A DNA stretch of 64,000 nucleotides from a bacterium (GCA_030427205.1 JAUHXC010000028.1:1-64000), one strand, 5' to 3'. Positions 17,446 to 26,708 are shown, counted from the first letter of the stretch. Program-made: numbers and translations. Notes: generated by a model not told the origin, from the letters alone.

Positions 17446-17898
17446 TCAGCTGGCCTCCCGGTAGTGCGGCACCCAGCCGGCGGTGTCCTTGAACAGCCGC
17501 ACGCAGCGGATGGCCTTCTTCTCGGTGAGCAGGAAGCGATGATGCCGCCCCGCGGGCACGACGATCAGGTCGCCGGCCTCGACCACCACCCGCATCCAGC
17601 GGTCATCGGTCGAGCGGATGTCGAAGATGCCTTCGCCGCCCAGGGTGAAGCGCACCTCGTCGTCGTCGTGGTGGTGCTCGTCGACGAACTTGGCGCAGAG
17701 GGCGTCGAGGTTCGGCGTCTCGGGGGTCAGCTGGATGACGTCCTGCTCGATATAACCCCGCTCGCCCTTGAGCGCGTCCAGATCGGGCTGGTGGGCCGCC
17801 GGCTCGAGCGGCAGCGCCTGCACCGGGATGCCCTGGGCCCGCAGCTCGTCGGCGCTGATCGCGGCGTCCTCGCCCTTGTCCAACCACCAGGCTCTCAT
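17446..17898 (-). CDS. mtnD: Acireductone dioxygenase (methionine salvage)
   Basis: A 150-residue cupin enzyme that cleaves acireductone with oxygen to 2-keto-4-methylthiobutyrate and formate (Fe form). The metal site is visible as EHHHDDDEVRF (His75, His77, Glu81) plus the late histidine in PAGRHHRF. The sequence is full length, with the usual N-terminal MRAWWLD. Its ATG overlaps the mtnB stop (ATGA), so it is translated together with mtnB, and def follows after one base. The enolase-phosphatase step (mtnC) that lies between MtnB and MtnD in the pathway is not in this operon. Confidence 0.96.
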   Translation of the reverse strand: MRAWWLDKGEDAAISADELRAQGIPVQALPLEPAAHQPDLDALKGERGYIEQDVIQLTPETPNLDALCAKFVDEHHHDDDEVRFTLGGEGIFDIRSTDDRWMRVVVEAGDLIVVPAGRHHRFLLTEKKAIRCVRLFKDTAGWVPHYREAS

Positions 17899-18560
17899 CG
17901 CTGCTCCTCGTCGCTCGGGTGTCGCTCGGGGCCGCGGGTCGGATCGAGGCCCATGCCCCGCATGCGCACCGCCAGCCCGAAGAGGTAGTCGAGGCACTCG
18001 GCCTGGGTCTTGGCCTGCCGCCAGTCGCGGCCCCAGACGTAGACCCCGTGGCGCCGCACCAGCACCGCGTCGGCGTCGGGCCAGGCCTCGATGGCCGCGG
18101 CCATGTCGTCGGCCAGGTCGCACTCGTGGGCGGTATTCTCGATGATCGGCACCGCGAGGGTGTCGTAGTAGCCGTGCCCGCGCAGGCCCTTGATCATCTC
18201 GATGCCCGCGATGCGGAAGGCCTCGGGCGAGATCATCGTCGCCAGCACCGCGTCGACGCTGTGGCTGTGCAGCACCGCGCCGGCGTCGCGCAGGCGGAAG
18301 GCGTTGAAGAACAGCGGCGCGCAGGCGGTGAGCTTCAGGCCGTCGTCCGCCGGGCGCTCGATGACCCGGCCGTCGATGTCGAGCACGAAGACGTCTTCGG
18401 GCCGGATGCGCTCTTTCTGCACCCCGCTGGGGGCCATGTAGATCTGCTGGCCGTCGCGCAGGCTGATGCCGCCGCCGGTGCCGGTGCACCAGCCGAGGTG
18501 GTAGAACTGCCGGCACAGCTCGGCGACGAGGGCCTTGGGGTCGCCATCGCGGGTGTTCAT
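17895..18560 (-). CDS. mtnB: Methylthioribulose-1-phosphate dehydratase
   Basis: A 221-residue class II aldolase-fold enzyme of the methionine salvage pathway, dehydrating 5-methylthioribulose 1-phosphate. Seen in the sequence: the N-terminal GWCTGTGGGISLR phosphate-binding loop, the KLTACAPLFFNAF segment, zinc ligands His98 and His100 in VLHSHS, and the third histidine in VRRHGVYVWG. The start at 18560 (MNTRDGD) is chosen because GGAG lies 6 bases upstream and the family begins there; an in-frame start at 18620 would add 20 atypical residues. It heads the mtnB-mtnD-def operon. Confidence 0.95.
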   Translation of the reverse strand: MNTRDGDPKALVAELCRQFYHLGWCTGTGGGISLRDGQQIYMAPSGVQKERIRPEDVFVLDIDGRVIERPADDGLKLTACAPLFFNAFRLRDAGAVLHSHSVDAVLATMISPEAFRIAGIEMIKGLRGHGYYDTLAVPIIENTAHECDLADDMAAAIEAWPDADAVLVRRHGVYVWGRDWRQAKTQAECLDYLFGLAVRMRGMGLDPTRGPERHPSDEEQR

Positions 18561-18616
18561 CGGGTCTCCGCGGCAAGTGATTGCAGAGACAGTGGTTAGC
18601 ATCGCCCGGCGGGGGC

Positions 18617-19099
18617 TCACAAGGGCCGATAGGCCTCACAGAGCAGCACCTCGAAGCCGCGGGCGGGCCAGAAAGCCGAGGCGCTCTGGTTGCCGGGGTC
18701 GAAGTTGACCTGCACGAAGGGCATGCCGCGCTGCTGGAAGTGCGCGAGCGCCGCGTCGACCAGCGCGCCGCCCACCCCGCGCCGCCGCTGATCGGGGCGC
18801 ACGGCGAGGTCGAAGATCATGCCCACCTGCCGCACCCGGAACATCGGCGCCCGCTGCCCGCCGCCGCCCACCAGATAGCCCAGCACGTCGCGGTCGCCGG
18901 CGTCGGTCGCCACGAGCACCACGCTGTCGGGCTTGTCGAAGTGGCGCCGCACGAAGGCGCGATAGGTGCCCTCGGCGTGATCGGCGGTGGCGTAGAGCAC
19001 CGGGTCGATCGCCTGATGGGTCGCCATCAGCTCGAGCCAGCGCGCGACGATGGCCGGCAGGTCGGCCCGGGTCGCGCGGCGGACGCGCACGGCGGTCAT
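18617..19099 (-). CDS. GNAT-family N-acetyltransferase
   Basis: A 160-residue GNAT enzyme. The acetyl-CoA loop is DLAVRPDQRRRGVGGALVDA (an RxxGxG/A type P-loop), followed by the second-half motif QVNFDPGNQSASAFWPARGF that is typical of the family's last strands. The substrate is unknown. The ATG at 19099 overlaps the stop of the cysteine-rich lipoprotein gene (ATGA), so it is the second gene of that transcript. Domain family sure; role not. Confidence 0.85.
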   Translation of the reverse strand: MTAVRVRRATRADLPAIVARWLELMATHQAIDPVLYATADHAEGTYRAFVRRHFDKPDSVVLVATDAGDRDVLGYLVGGGGQRAPMFRVRQVGMIFDLAVRPDQRRRGVGGALVDAALAHFQQRGMPFVQVNFDPGNQSASAFWPARGFEVLLCEAYRPL

Positions 19100-19923
19100 C
19101 GGCCCAGCGCCCCGCCTTCGCGGCAGACGACGTCGAGCACGTCGCCCTCGACCGGCCCGTCGCCGAAGATGCGCGCCCGGCACTCGGCGTCGGAGTCGCA
19201 GCCGACGTGCTGGCACAGCCCGCCGACGCACTTCATGAACCCGTAGTCGTCGGGGTCGTCGCAGTCGGTGTCGATCTCGCACGGCGCGGTGCAGGTGCCT
19301 TCGAGGCAGCGGGCCTCGACGCTGCGCAGCAACGCCACGCACGACCGATCGCTGTCGCAGCCGGTCTCGACGCACTCGCCGTCGACGCAGGCGTGAAAGA
19401 GCGGGCAGGCCAGGTCGTCGCGGCACGGCTCGATGCACTGCCCGCGCACGCAGCGCTGCTCTTCGCCGCAGTCGTCGGGCCCGACGCACTGCACGCAGAC
19501 GCCGCCCTGGCATGCCCCCGGCCCGCAGTCGGCGTCGTCGCTGCAGCGGCTCTCGCAGCGGTTGCCCTCGCAGACGAAGTTGCAGTTCTGCTCGAAGGCC
19601 TCACACGCCTGCATCTCGCCCTCGGCGCAGGTCTGCTGCAGCGCCTCGCAGCCGTCGGCGAAGCGCACGCAGTCGGCGACGGCGTTGCACTCGATGACGT
19701 CGCAGCCCTTGGCGGTGGGGGTGATGGGGAACTCATCGGTCACGCAGACGTTGCGCACGCACGACAGCCCGTCGGCGCAGTCGTTGCGCGCCCGGCAGCT
19801 CTCGCCCTTCAGCCCGCGGTTGGCCGGCACGGTGATCTGGGGGCCCGTCGGCTCGTCGTCGTCGCAGCCGATCGCCGGCAGAGCCAGGGCGCAGATCGCC
19901 AGAAATACCCACAGTCGCGCCAT
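19096..19923 (-). CDS. Cysteine-rich surface lipoprotein
   Basis: A 275-residue lipoprotein. The signal peptide ends in the lipobox PAIGC (Cys20) followed by DDDE. The mature part contains over 30 cysteines in EGF-like spaced units (for example CRARNDCADGLSC, CSDDADCGPGAC, CVGPDDCGEEQRC, CIEPCRDDLACP), a pattern frequent in secreted proteins of myxobacteria. It should be disulfide-rich and exposed on the cell surface; binding partner unknown. Its stop overlaps the GNAT start by 4 bases. Confidence 0.75.
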   Translation of the reverse strand: MARLWVFLAICALALPAIGCDDDEPTGPQITVPANRGLKGESCRARNDCADGLSCVRNVCVTDEFPITPTAKGCDVIECNAVADCVRFADGCEALQQTCAEGEMQACEAFEQNCNFVCEGNRCESRCSDDADCGPGACQGGVCVQCVGPDDCGEEQRCVRGQCIEPCRDDLACPLFHACVDGECVETGCDSDRSCVALLRSVEARCLEGTCTAPCEIDTDCDDPDDYGFMKCVGGLCQHVGCDSDAECRARIFGDGPVEGDVLDVVCREGGALGR

Positions 19924-20001
19924 CTCGTCCTCCGACGGCCCGCCGGGGGCCTCCCCGCTGATTACGGCACCCGCACCGCGAGACGCAAGAACGCCCGCGC
20001 C

Positions 20002-21279
20002 TCAGGCCGTGAGGTCGAAGGCGCGCCGGGCCAGACCGGCGGCGACGCTGGTGAAGCGATCGCCGAGCACCACCCGCTCGGCGCCGAAGCGGTCGGTGAA
20101 GGCGGCGTGCACCGCGGGCACCAGCGAGGTGCCGCCGGTCATGAAGACCCGGTCGACCCGGGCGGCGGGCAGGCCGGCGGTGGCCAGCGCCTCGTCGACC
20201 GCGTCGCCGATGAGCTCGACGTCTTCGGCGATCCACCACTCGAAGTCGTCGCGGCTGATCTCGACGTCGAGGTCGACCGGCCCGTCCCGCAGCACCACCT
20301 GCGCGACGTCGTGGCTCGACAGCGCGATCTTGGCCCGCTCGACCGCCTGGAAGAGCGCGAAGCCCAGGTCGTGGCGGATGAGGTGCAGGAACGCGCCGAC
20401 CCGCGCGGGCGCCTCGCTGCCCGCGGCGATGTCGAGCAGCAGCGCCATGGTCTCGCGGGACTTGAGGAACGACAGGTGATGCCACTTCTCGAGGTGGCCG
20501 AAGAGCCAGCTCGGCACCTCCATCGAGCGGGTCAGCGTCTTGTAGCGGGTGCCGGCCCCCAGCGCCGGGGCGACGACGTTGCGCACGATGCGGCTGTCGA
20601 AGACGTCGCCGGCGATGGGCTGCCCGCTGGTGGCCAGGATGGCGTCGGCCCGGCTGCGGCGGTGGCTGGGCCCCACCTCGAGCAGGCAGAAGTCGCTGGT
20701 GCCGCCGCCGAAGTCGGCGATGAGCACCACCTCGTCGCGGCCGGTGGACGCCTCGTACTCGTAGGCGGCGGCGACCGGCTCGAAGGTCAGGGTCACGTCG
20801 GTGAAGCCGGCCCGGGCCAGCGCCGCCCGCAGGCGCTTCTCGGCGAGGGCCTCGGCGTCGACGTCGTCGGCGCCGGCGAAGCGCACCGGGCGCCCGGCGA
20901 CCGCGCGGTGACCCAGCGGGCCCAGCGTCTCCTCGGCCTGTCGGCGCAGCTCGACGACGAAGAAGCCGATCAGATCCTCGAGGGTATAGCGCCGGTTGTA
21001 GATGTCGGTGGCGGTGAACGAGGTGCTGGCCAGGAACGACTTGAGCGACTGGATCAGCCGCCCCTCGCCCTCGTCGAGCCGCCGGCGGATGGCCGCGGGC
21101 CCGGCGAGCGCGTGCGGTGGTCGCCCGTCGTCGGGCGGCGCGAAGTGCAGGACCGAGCGGAAGACCCGGGCCCAGGTGTCGTCGCTGCGGAACTCGGCGA
21201 GGCGGGCCTTGCCGTCCGGACCGCAGAGGGCGATGGCGCTGTTGGTGGTGCCGAAGTCGATGCCGATGGCGGGCTGCAT
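20002..21279 (-). CDS. Hsp70-family protein (YegD-like)
   Basis: A 425-residue actin-fold ATPase. The phosphate-1 loop is GIDFGTTNSAIAL, the phosphate-2 loop is LIADFGGGTSDF, and the adenosine motif is VFMTGGTSLVPAV. The DnaK substrate-binding beta-domain and C-terminal lid are absent, which fits the YegD-like Hsp70 family of unknown client. The ATG at 21279 is chosen because GGAGG sits 5 bases upstream; an in-frame GTG at 21291 is less likely. It stands alone between the lipoprotein and RCC1 genes on the same strand. Confidence 0.9.
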   Translation of the reverse strand: MQPAIGIDFGTTNSAIALCGPDGKARLAEFRSDDTWARVFRSVLHFAPPDDGRPPHALAGPAAIRRRLDEGEGRLIQSLKSFLASTSFTATDIYNRRYTLEDLIGFFVVELRRQAEETLGPLGHRAVAGRPVRFAGADDVDAEALAEKRLRAALARAGFTDVTLTFEPVAAAYEYEASTGRDEVVLIADFGGGTSDFCLLEVGPSHRRSRADAILATSGQPIAGDVFDSRIVRNVVAPALGAGTRYKTLTRSMEVPSWLFGHLEKWHHLSFLKSRETMALLLDIAAGSEAPARVGAFLHLIRHDLGFALFQAVERAKIALSSHDVAQVVLRDGPVDLDVEISRDDFEWWIAEDVELIGDAVDEALATAGLPAARVDRVFMTGGTSLVPAVHAAFTDRFGAERVVLGDRFTSVAAGLARRAFDLTA

Positions 21280-21376
21280 GGGGGCCTCCACGGGGCTGCA
21301 AGTGGTGCTGGGGTCTCGAAAAAAGGGCCGGCAGCCTACGCGGTCGGGCGGCGGCGGGCAAGCGCGGTCGACGGGG

Positions 21377-23566
21377 CTATCGGGCCCGCGCCTCGGCGAT
21401 CACCGCGGCCACCCGGGCGGCGCCGTCGGTCGGCGCGCGGCCCGTCGGCCGGATCGGCGTGCCCGGCAGATTGATGCGCACCACCTCGTCGTCGATCGGC
21501 GGCGCGCCCAGTTGCCCGTGCACGTTGAAGCCCACGCAGCGGATGCGGCGGTCGGCGCCGAGCCCGCAGGCGTGGGTCGGCGAGACCGCGAGGCCGCCGG
21601 CGGCGTCGAGCGCGGGCCTCGCGGGCAGCGCGTGGGACAGCCGCACCTCGAGCACGATCCGCCCCGTCAGGATCTCCGGATCGTCGCGCACCTCGCCCCA
21701 GCAGGCGACCTCGCCGTCGGCGCGGCGCACGCACATCGCCGAGCCACCGGCGGCGATGGCCTCGGCCCGACCGAAGGCGGGCAGGGTCTCGGTGAACGAC
21801 TCGGTGTACACGTCGTAGGGCGGCTCGCCGCCAAAGCTGTCGGGGTGAGCCGGGGGCCGTTTGCCGCGCAGGCGGCGCTTCGGGCCCTCGCCGACGAGCA
21901 CCGGGCCGTCGACCGCGCAGTGTCGGGCGAGCCGGCCGTGGCGGTCGATGTAGACCACGCCGCGCTCGATCGGCGTGCCGTCGTACTCCCAGGGCAGATC
22001 GGGCAGGCGGCTGCCGCGGCAGATCGGGTCGAAGGGCACCGCGGCGCGCACGCCGGTCAAGGTCGCTCCACGGGGGCAGGTGGCGTCGCTGTCAGCGGGC
22101 CGCCAGCACGGGCGGTCACCAACGGTCAACGGAGAGCCGAGGCAGCGCACCCGCCCGCGGCCGTCGAGCGCGCAGATCCGGTCCAGTCCGGCCGTCACGG
22201 TCGCGACTCCGCTCGCCGTCGGCTGCAGCGCCGGCCAATCGGCCATGCGTGCGTGCTTCGCCGAACGGAGGTCTCCGGGTTGCACCTCGAAGAGCTGACC
22301 GTCGGCGGTGAGCGCGGCGATGCCGCCCATGTCGCTGGCGATCGCGGTGATGCGCGCGCCCGCCAGCGCGTCGACCAGCCGCGGCGAGGGCTCGGCGTCG
22401 GTCAAGGGCAGCTCGTAGCCGGCGCCGACGGTGATCGCCGTCACCCCCTGCCCCACCACCGCGCCGGGCGCTGGCCCGTAGTTGCGCCCCCAGCAACGGG
22501 CGGTGTCGTCGAGCCCGATAGCGCAGGTGAACCCGCCGCCGACAGCCACCGCGCGGGCCTCGCCCGGCGCGGTCACGGGCGTCGCGCGGAAGTCGTCGGC
22601 GCGGCTGCGGTGGCACCACACCGCGCCGTCCGCCGACCGTCCGCAGGCCAGCCGCTTGCCGGGCACCAGCTCGGTCGCCGGCCACGGGGTGACGCGATGC
22701 CGCCAGCCGCCACCCGCGCGCCACGGCATGACGTCGCGCCAGCACTCGATGCCCGCCGGGCCGAGCGCGCAGAGCTCCTCCGGTCGATCGGACCAGAACG
22801 TCCGGCCACGGAAGGTCTCGGGCGCCACGAGCGCCGTCGACCAGACCGCCGGGTGGTCGAGCGGCGCGCGATCGGTCACGGTCCGGGTCGCCGGGGGCTC
22901 GGGTGCAGGCGCGTTCGCCCGCTGCGCAGCGTCGCGCGCCCGCTGCGCATCATCCTCGACCCACGCGCGGCGTCTGCCCTCCCACGCGGCGGCGCGCCGG
23001 GCCTCGGTGGTCTCGCGGGTCCTCTCGGCGACCCGGGCGGGGTCGATCTGGTTCAACAGCCGCCGCAGATCGCTCGGGTCGACCGCCTCGGGCGCGCGTA
23101 CGAAGGCCTGCGCCGCCGCCGCGGCGCGCCAGGTGCCGAGGTAGCCGGGCGGGAACAGCGGCCACCGCGCCTCGGCCTCCTCCGGCGGCGGCTCGGCGGG
23201 CTCGGCCGCATCGGGCTCGGCCGCATCGGGCTCGGGCCAGTCGGGCTCGGGCCAGTCGGGCACGCCGCGGCGGGGCGCCGACCAGCACCAGCGCTCGCCG
23301 TCGCGCTCGCGGGCGCAGGTGCGCTCCGCCTTGCTGTACAGCCCGACCACATCCGCCAGCCAGGGCACCTCGACCGCCGTCCAACAGTCGAAGCCGTCGC
23401 CCGTCCGTTCGGCGCAGTCGGGGCCGCCCCAGCAGTAGACGCGGCCATCGCGCAGCGCGCAGGCGTGGGTCTCGCCCACCGCCAGGGCGGCGGACGGTGG
23501 TGAGGCCGGTGAGGCCGGTGAGAGCAATACGCCGATCAGCACCACCGTGGTCGGCAGCGCGCTCAC
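21377..23566 (-). CDS. RCC1-repeat-like exported protein
   Basis: A 729-residue protein, probably exported (hydrophobic N-terminus TVVLIGVLLSPASPAS). It carries several RCC1/regulator-of-chromosome-condensation-like blades: ALAVGETHACALRDGRVYCW, VAVGGGFTCAIGLDDTARCW, ITVGAGYELPL, AIAAGGSAMCVRRADGEVAC and VSPTHACGLGADRRIRCVG. Such blades pack as a beta-propeller used for protein binding; extracellular RCC1 proteins with paired cysteines are common in myxobacteria. Two degenerate runs of PDWPEP/PDAAEP form a low-complexity linker. The GTG start at 23566 overlaps the upstream gene's stop (GTGA), so both are co-translated. The ligand is unknown. Confidence 0.78.
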   Translation of the reverse strand: MSALPTTVVLIGVLLSPASPASPPSAALAVGETHACALRDGRVYCWGGPDCAERTGDGFDCWTAVEVPWLADVVGLYSKAERTCARERDGERWCWSAPRRGVPDWPEPDWPEPDAAEPDAAEPAEPPPEEAEARWPLFPPGYLGTWRAAAAAQAFVRAPEAVDPSDLRRLLNQIDPARVAERTRETTEARRAAAWEGRRRAWVEDDAQRARDAAQRANAPAPEPPATRTVTDRAPLDHPAVWSTALVAPETFRGRTFWSDRPEELCALGPAGIECWRDVMPWRAGGGWRHRVTPWPATELVPGKRLACGRSADGAVWCHRSRADDFRATPVTAPGEARAVAVGGGFTCAIGLDDTARCWGRNYGPAPGAVVGQGVTAITVGAGYELPLTDAEPSPRLVDALAGARITAIASDMGGIAALTADGQLFEVQPGDLRSAKHARMADWPALQPTASGVATVTAGLDRICALDGRGRVRCLGSPLTVGDRPCWRPADSDATCPRGATLTGVRAAVPFDPICRGSRLPDLPWEYDGTPIERGVVYIDRHGRLARHCAVDGPVLVGEGPKRRLRGKRPPAHPDSFGGEPPYDVYTESFTETLPAFGRAEAIAAGGSAMCVRRADGEVACWGEVRDDPEILTGRIVLEVRLSHALPARPALDAAGGLAVSPTHACGLGADRRIRCVGFNVHGQLGAPPIDDEVVRINLPGTPIRPTGRAPTDGAARVAAVIAEARAR

Positions 23567-24195
23567 GGCAGCACGGGCCCGCGGCCGGACGCGATGATCG
23601 GCCAGGCGCGGTCGAGCGCGGTCTCGACGGCGCGGGCGCGATGGCGCTCGAGCTGCTCGACGACGCGGGCGAAGTGGGCCCTGAGGCGCGCGTCCTCGGG
23701 CACGCGGGCGCGCTCGGGGCGGTTCCACTCGGCCGTACGCGGCGGCCCGGCGGCGTCCAGCGGCCCCCGCCCCCCGCGCCAGCGGGTGTAGCCCGGCTGA
23801 ATGAGCGCCGCCTCTTCGATGAGCAGCCCGGAGAAGAGCACCCAATCGACGAGCGGGCCCTCGCGCACGTCCTCGACGTAGATGTAGTTGTCGGCGGCCG
23901 AGATGGCCTTCACCGCGGCCCCGCGCCCGTCGAGGGTCATCAGGTGGGCCACCGCGCACGTCGCGCCGTCGTCGTCGACGAAGATCGGCACCCGCCCGAA
24001 GATGCGGTGGTTGCGCGGGAAGCGGCCCGCGTCGGCGTAGGCCTTCAGCCGCTCGATCTGGCGGGTGCGGGCGTCGTCGAGGCGCGCGCGCCATACCTCG
24101 CGGGCGCTCTGCCCCGTGGGCGAGCCGGCGTGGGCGGCGGTGAGCTCACCACCGACGGCGACGAGCAGGAGCCAGGGTATGAACCAGCCGCGCAT
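23563..24195 (-). CDS. Exported protein of a myxobacterial ATCAVAHLM-type family
   Basis: A 210-residue protein with a cleavable signal peptide (MRGWFIPWLLLVAVGG up to AHA). The core has the pattern RVPIFVDDDGATCAVAHLM, then AADNYIYVEDV and the end pattern LLIEEAALIQPGY. I know this arrangement from exported myxobacterial proteins of unknown function. A basic C-terminal helix follows. The start at 24195 has GGAGG 4 bases upstream. It is coupled to the RCC1-like gene by a 4-base overlap, so the two may act together at the surface. No enzyme motif can be seen. Confidence 0.6.
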   Translation of the reverse strand: MRGWFIPWLLLVAVGGELTAAHAGSPTGQSAREVWRARLDDARTRQIERLKAYADAGRFPRNHRIFGRVPIFVDDDGATCAVAHLMTLDGRGAAVKAISAADNYIYVEDVREGPLVDWVLFSGLLIEEAALIQPGYTRWRGGRGPLDAAGPPRTAEWNRPERARVPEDARLRAHFARVVEQLERHRARAVETALDRAWPIIASGRGPVLP

Positions 24196-24331
24196 GGGAC
24201 CTCCGTCTGCGGACGCGTCGATACCCGACCATAGGCCAGGCGCTCGGATTTCTGTCGCCGCCCGACCCGATCTTCCGGGAAAAACCACGGGGGGCGGGCC
24301 CGGACAGCGCGAGAAACCGTCGACGGGGAGC

Positions 24332-24347
24332 TGGCACGGGGTTTGCC
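24332..24347 (+). promoter_or_regulatory. Sigma-54-type promoter candidate
   Basis: TGGCACGGGGTTTGCC matches the sigma-54 -24/-12 consensus, with GG at 24333-24334 and GC at 24345-24346 exactly ten bases apart. Transcription would begin near 24357, 39 bases before the ATG of the DUF3160 lipoprotein gene. Sigma-54 control needs an enhancer-binding activator, and none is encoded nearby. Confidence 0.6.
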
Positions 24348-24395
24348 GTCTCGGGGGCCGTGTCCGGCGTTATTCATCAAATTCGGGAGAAAATC

Positions 24396-26684
24396 ATGTC
24401 GCTCCGCCCGACCCTCTGCTCGAACGCGCTGCTGGCGACGCTGCTGGCCTGCGCCGGCGTGCTCACCGCCTGCGAAGACGGCAACCTCGACCCCCAGATC
24501 CCCGACGAGCCGCCGGCGGACGCGCCGATCGATCCCGGCACGCCCATCGACCCGCCGGCGGACGATCCGCAGGCCGGCGAGCTGGTCGACCGGCTCGAAC
24601 AGATCGCCGGCCTCGACGCCGAGGGCCTGCTGGCGCGCTACGCGGTCGACCACGTCGAAGAGCTGGGCTTCGACCCGCTCGAGGCGGCGCACCTCGACCT
24701 CATCGCCAACAGCCCGCTGGGCCTCGACGACGCCGAGCGGCAGATGCTGGGCGAGCGCGGCTTCGCGATCTCGGCCCGGCGCACCTTCCCGACCCATGGC
24801 TATGGCTACGCGTCGATCTACATGAGCGACCTGCCGGTCTACATCTCGGCGGACTCGATGCTCTACGCGGTGCACCGTTCGTACGACGACATCCTGCAGG
24901 CGCTGGAGATCTCGGCGCTGGCCCCCGACCTCGACTCGATGCTCGTCGCCATGCGCGACAGCCTCGCGGCGGGCGCGGCGGATGGCTTCGCGCCGACCGC
25001 CCGGGCCGACGTCGACCTCTACCTGACCGTGGCGCTGTCGGCGCTGCGCGGCGAGCGGGTGCAGCCGGTGGCCGGGGCCGACGGCGCGGCGGTGGCGGCG
25101 CTGCTCGACGGCATCGACGCCGCCCAGGGCCGCTATCGCGTCGACCTCTTCGGGGCCAGCCGCGACGTGGACTTCTCGCAGTTCACCCCCCGCGGGCACT
25201 ATCTGCACCCCGAGCAGGGCGGCTTCCACGAGATTTTGCCGCGCTACTTCAAGGCGATGATCTGGCTCGGGCGCATCGACTTTCGCCTCATCGAGACCCA
25301 GCCCGACCACAGCCGGGTCTTCCATCGGCGGCAGCTGGAGGGCGTGCTCGCGCTCGCGGCGACGATGGACGCGGTCGCCCGCACCACCCACGGGCGCATC
25401 GACGAGGCCATCACCGCCTTCATCGGCGAGCACGACTACATGGTGCTCGGCGAGATCGACCGGCTGATGGGCGACCTGGGCGCCGAAGCCCCCGCCGGCT
25501 TCCCCGCGGCGCTCGCCGCCCACGACGATCGGGCCATCTCGGCGGCCATCGACGCCGGCGGCTACGGCGCGCAGCGCATCTCGTCGCACATCATGGTCAA
25601 CGGCCTGGGCACGGGCACGATGCCGCTCTCGCGCTCGTTCGCGCTGCTCGGCCAGCGCTACGCCGTCGACAGCCACGTCTTCTCGAACGTCGTCTTCGAC
25701 CGGGCGCAGACCATCGAGCCGCGCATGATGCCCGACCCGCTCGACGTGGCCTTCGCCGCGCTGAAGAACGACCAGGCCGCGGCGCTGCTGGCCGACGAGC
25801 TGCGGCGCTACGACCACGCCTCCGACCTGGCGGCGATGCGGGTGCTGGTGGACAACCACGGCGAGACCTACTGGCAGAGCAGCCTCTACACCCTGTGGCT
25901 CGACGCGCTGCGGGCGCTCTCGCCCGGCGAAGAGGTGGCCGATCCGGCCGCGGCGGGCATGCCGGCGGTCACCGGCACCGAGGCCTGGGGCCGGCGCATC
26001 CTCAGCGCGCAGCTCGCCTCGTGGGCCGAACTGCGCCACGACACTCTGCTGTACGTCAAGCAGTCCTACAGCGCGGCGGCGGGCTGCGAGTACCCCGACG
26101 CCTATGTCGACCCCTACCCCGCCTTCTACGGCAAGCTCGAGACCTTCGCCGCCCGCGGTCAGCAGCTCGTCGCCGGCCTCGAGTTCACCGACGCCAACCT
26201 CGAGGCGCGGGTGACGGCGTGGTTCGACAACCTGCTCGAGGTCTCGACCACCCTGCGCGAGATGGCCGAGCTGCAGCGCCAGGGCCTGCCCTTCGGCGAG
26301 GCGCACATGGCCTTCGTCAACGACGCGGTGACCCTGCTCGACGGCGGCTGCGTGCCCGCCGGCCTCAGCGGCTGGTACGGGCGGCTCTTCTTCGATAACG
26401 AGGGTGCCATCGAGTTCAGCCCGACCATCGCCGACGTGCATACCCAGCCGACCGAGGCCGACGGCACGCCGGTGGGCAAGGTGCTGCACGCGGGCACCGG
26501 GCTGGCGCGCATGATGGTGGTGACCGTCGAGACCTGCGAGGGCCCGCGGGCCTATGTGGGCGTCGCGTCGAGCTACTACGAGACGGTCACGGAGAACTAC
26601 GAGCGGCTGACCGACCCCCAGTGGCAGGGGCTGGTCGGCGCCGAGCAGGACGTGCCGTGGATGCAGGATCTGGTGGTGCGCTGA
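24396..26684 (+). CDS. DUF3160-family lipoprotein
   Basis: A 762-residue lipoprotein. The signal peptide ends in LTAC, followed by an acidic Pro-rich linker. The long alpha-helical body is of the DUF3160 type: an early YASIYMSDLPVYISADSMLY segment followed by AVHRSYDDILQALE, a central RYAVDSHVFSNVVFDR, and a C-terminal SWAELRHDTLLYVKQSYSA. These marks fit the family well; its biochemical role is not known, but members are exported and common in myxobacteria. The ATG at 24396 follows CGGGAGA; an upstream ATG at 24360 would break the signal peptide. A sigma-54 promoter candidate lies just upstream. Confidence 0.85.
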   Translation: MSLRPTLCSNALLATLLACAGVLTACEDGNLDPQIPDEPPADAPIDPGTPIDPPADDPQAGELVDRLEQIAGLDAEGLLARYAVDHVEELGFDPLEAAHLDLIANSPLGLDDAERQMLGERGFAISARRTFPTHGYGYASIYMSDLPVYISADSMLYAVHRSYDDILQALEISALAPDLDSMLVAMRDSLAAGAADGFAPTARADVDLYLTVALSALRGERVQPVAGADGAAVAALLDGIDAAQGRYRVDLFGASRDVDFSQFTPRGHYLHPEQGGFHEILPRYFKAMIWLGRIDFRLIETQPDHSRVFHRRQLEGVLALAATMDAVARTTHGRIDEAITAFIGEHDYMVLGEIDRLMGDLGAEAPAGFPAALAAHDDRAISAAIDAGGYGAQRISSHIMVNGLGTGTMPLSRSFALLGQRYAVDSHVFSNVVFDRAQTIEPRMMPDPLDVAFAALKNDQAAALLADELRRYDHASDLAAMRVLVDNHGETYWQSSLYTLWLDALRALSPGEEVADPAAAGMPAVTGTEAWGRRILSAQLASWAELRHDTLLYVKQSYSAAAGCEYPDAYVDPYPAFYGKLETFAARGQQLVAGLEFTDANLEARVTAWFDNLLEVSTTLREMAELQRQGLPFGEAHMAFVNDAVTLLDGGCVPAGLSGWYGRLFFDNEGAIEFSPTIADVHTQPTEADGTPVGKVLHAGTGLARMMVVTVETCEGPRAYVGVASSYYETVTENYERLTDPQWQGLVGAEQDVPWMQDLVVR

Positions 26685-26708
26685 GGCTGGACCCCCCGCC
26701 TCATCTGG

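Noticed and set aside
21319..21339. Rho-independent terminator between the RCC1-like and Hsp70-like genes
   Set aside because: A run of six T bases exists on the minus strand, but the stem before it is only three base pairs.
24045..26489. An 814-residue minus-strand frame
   Set aside because: It is antisense to the DUF3160 lipoprotein gene.
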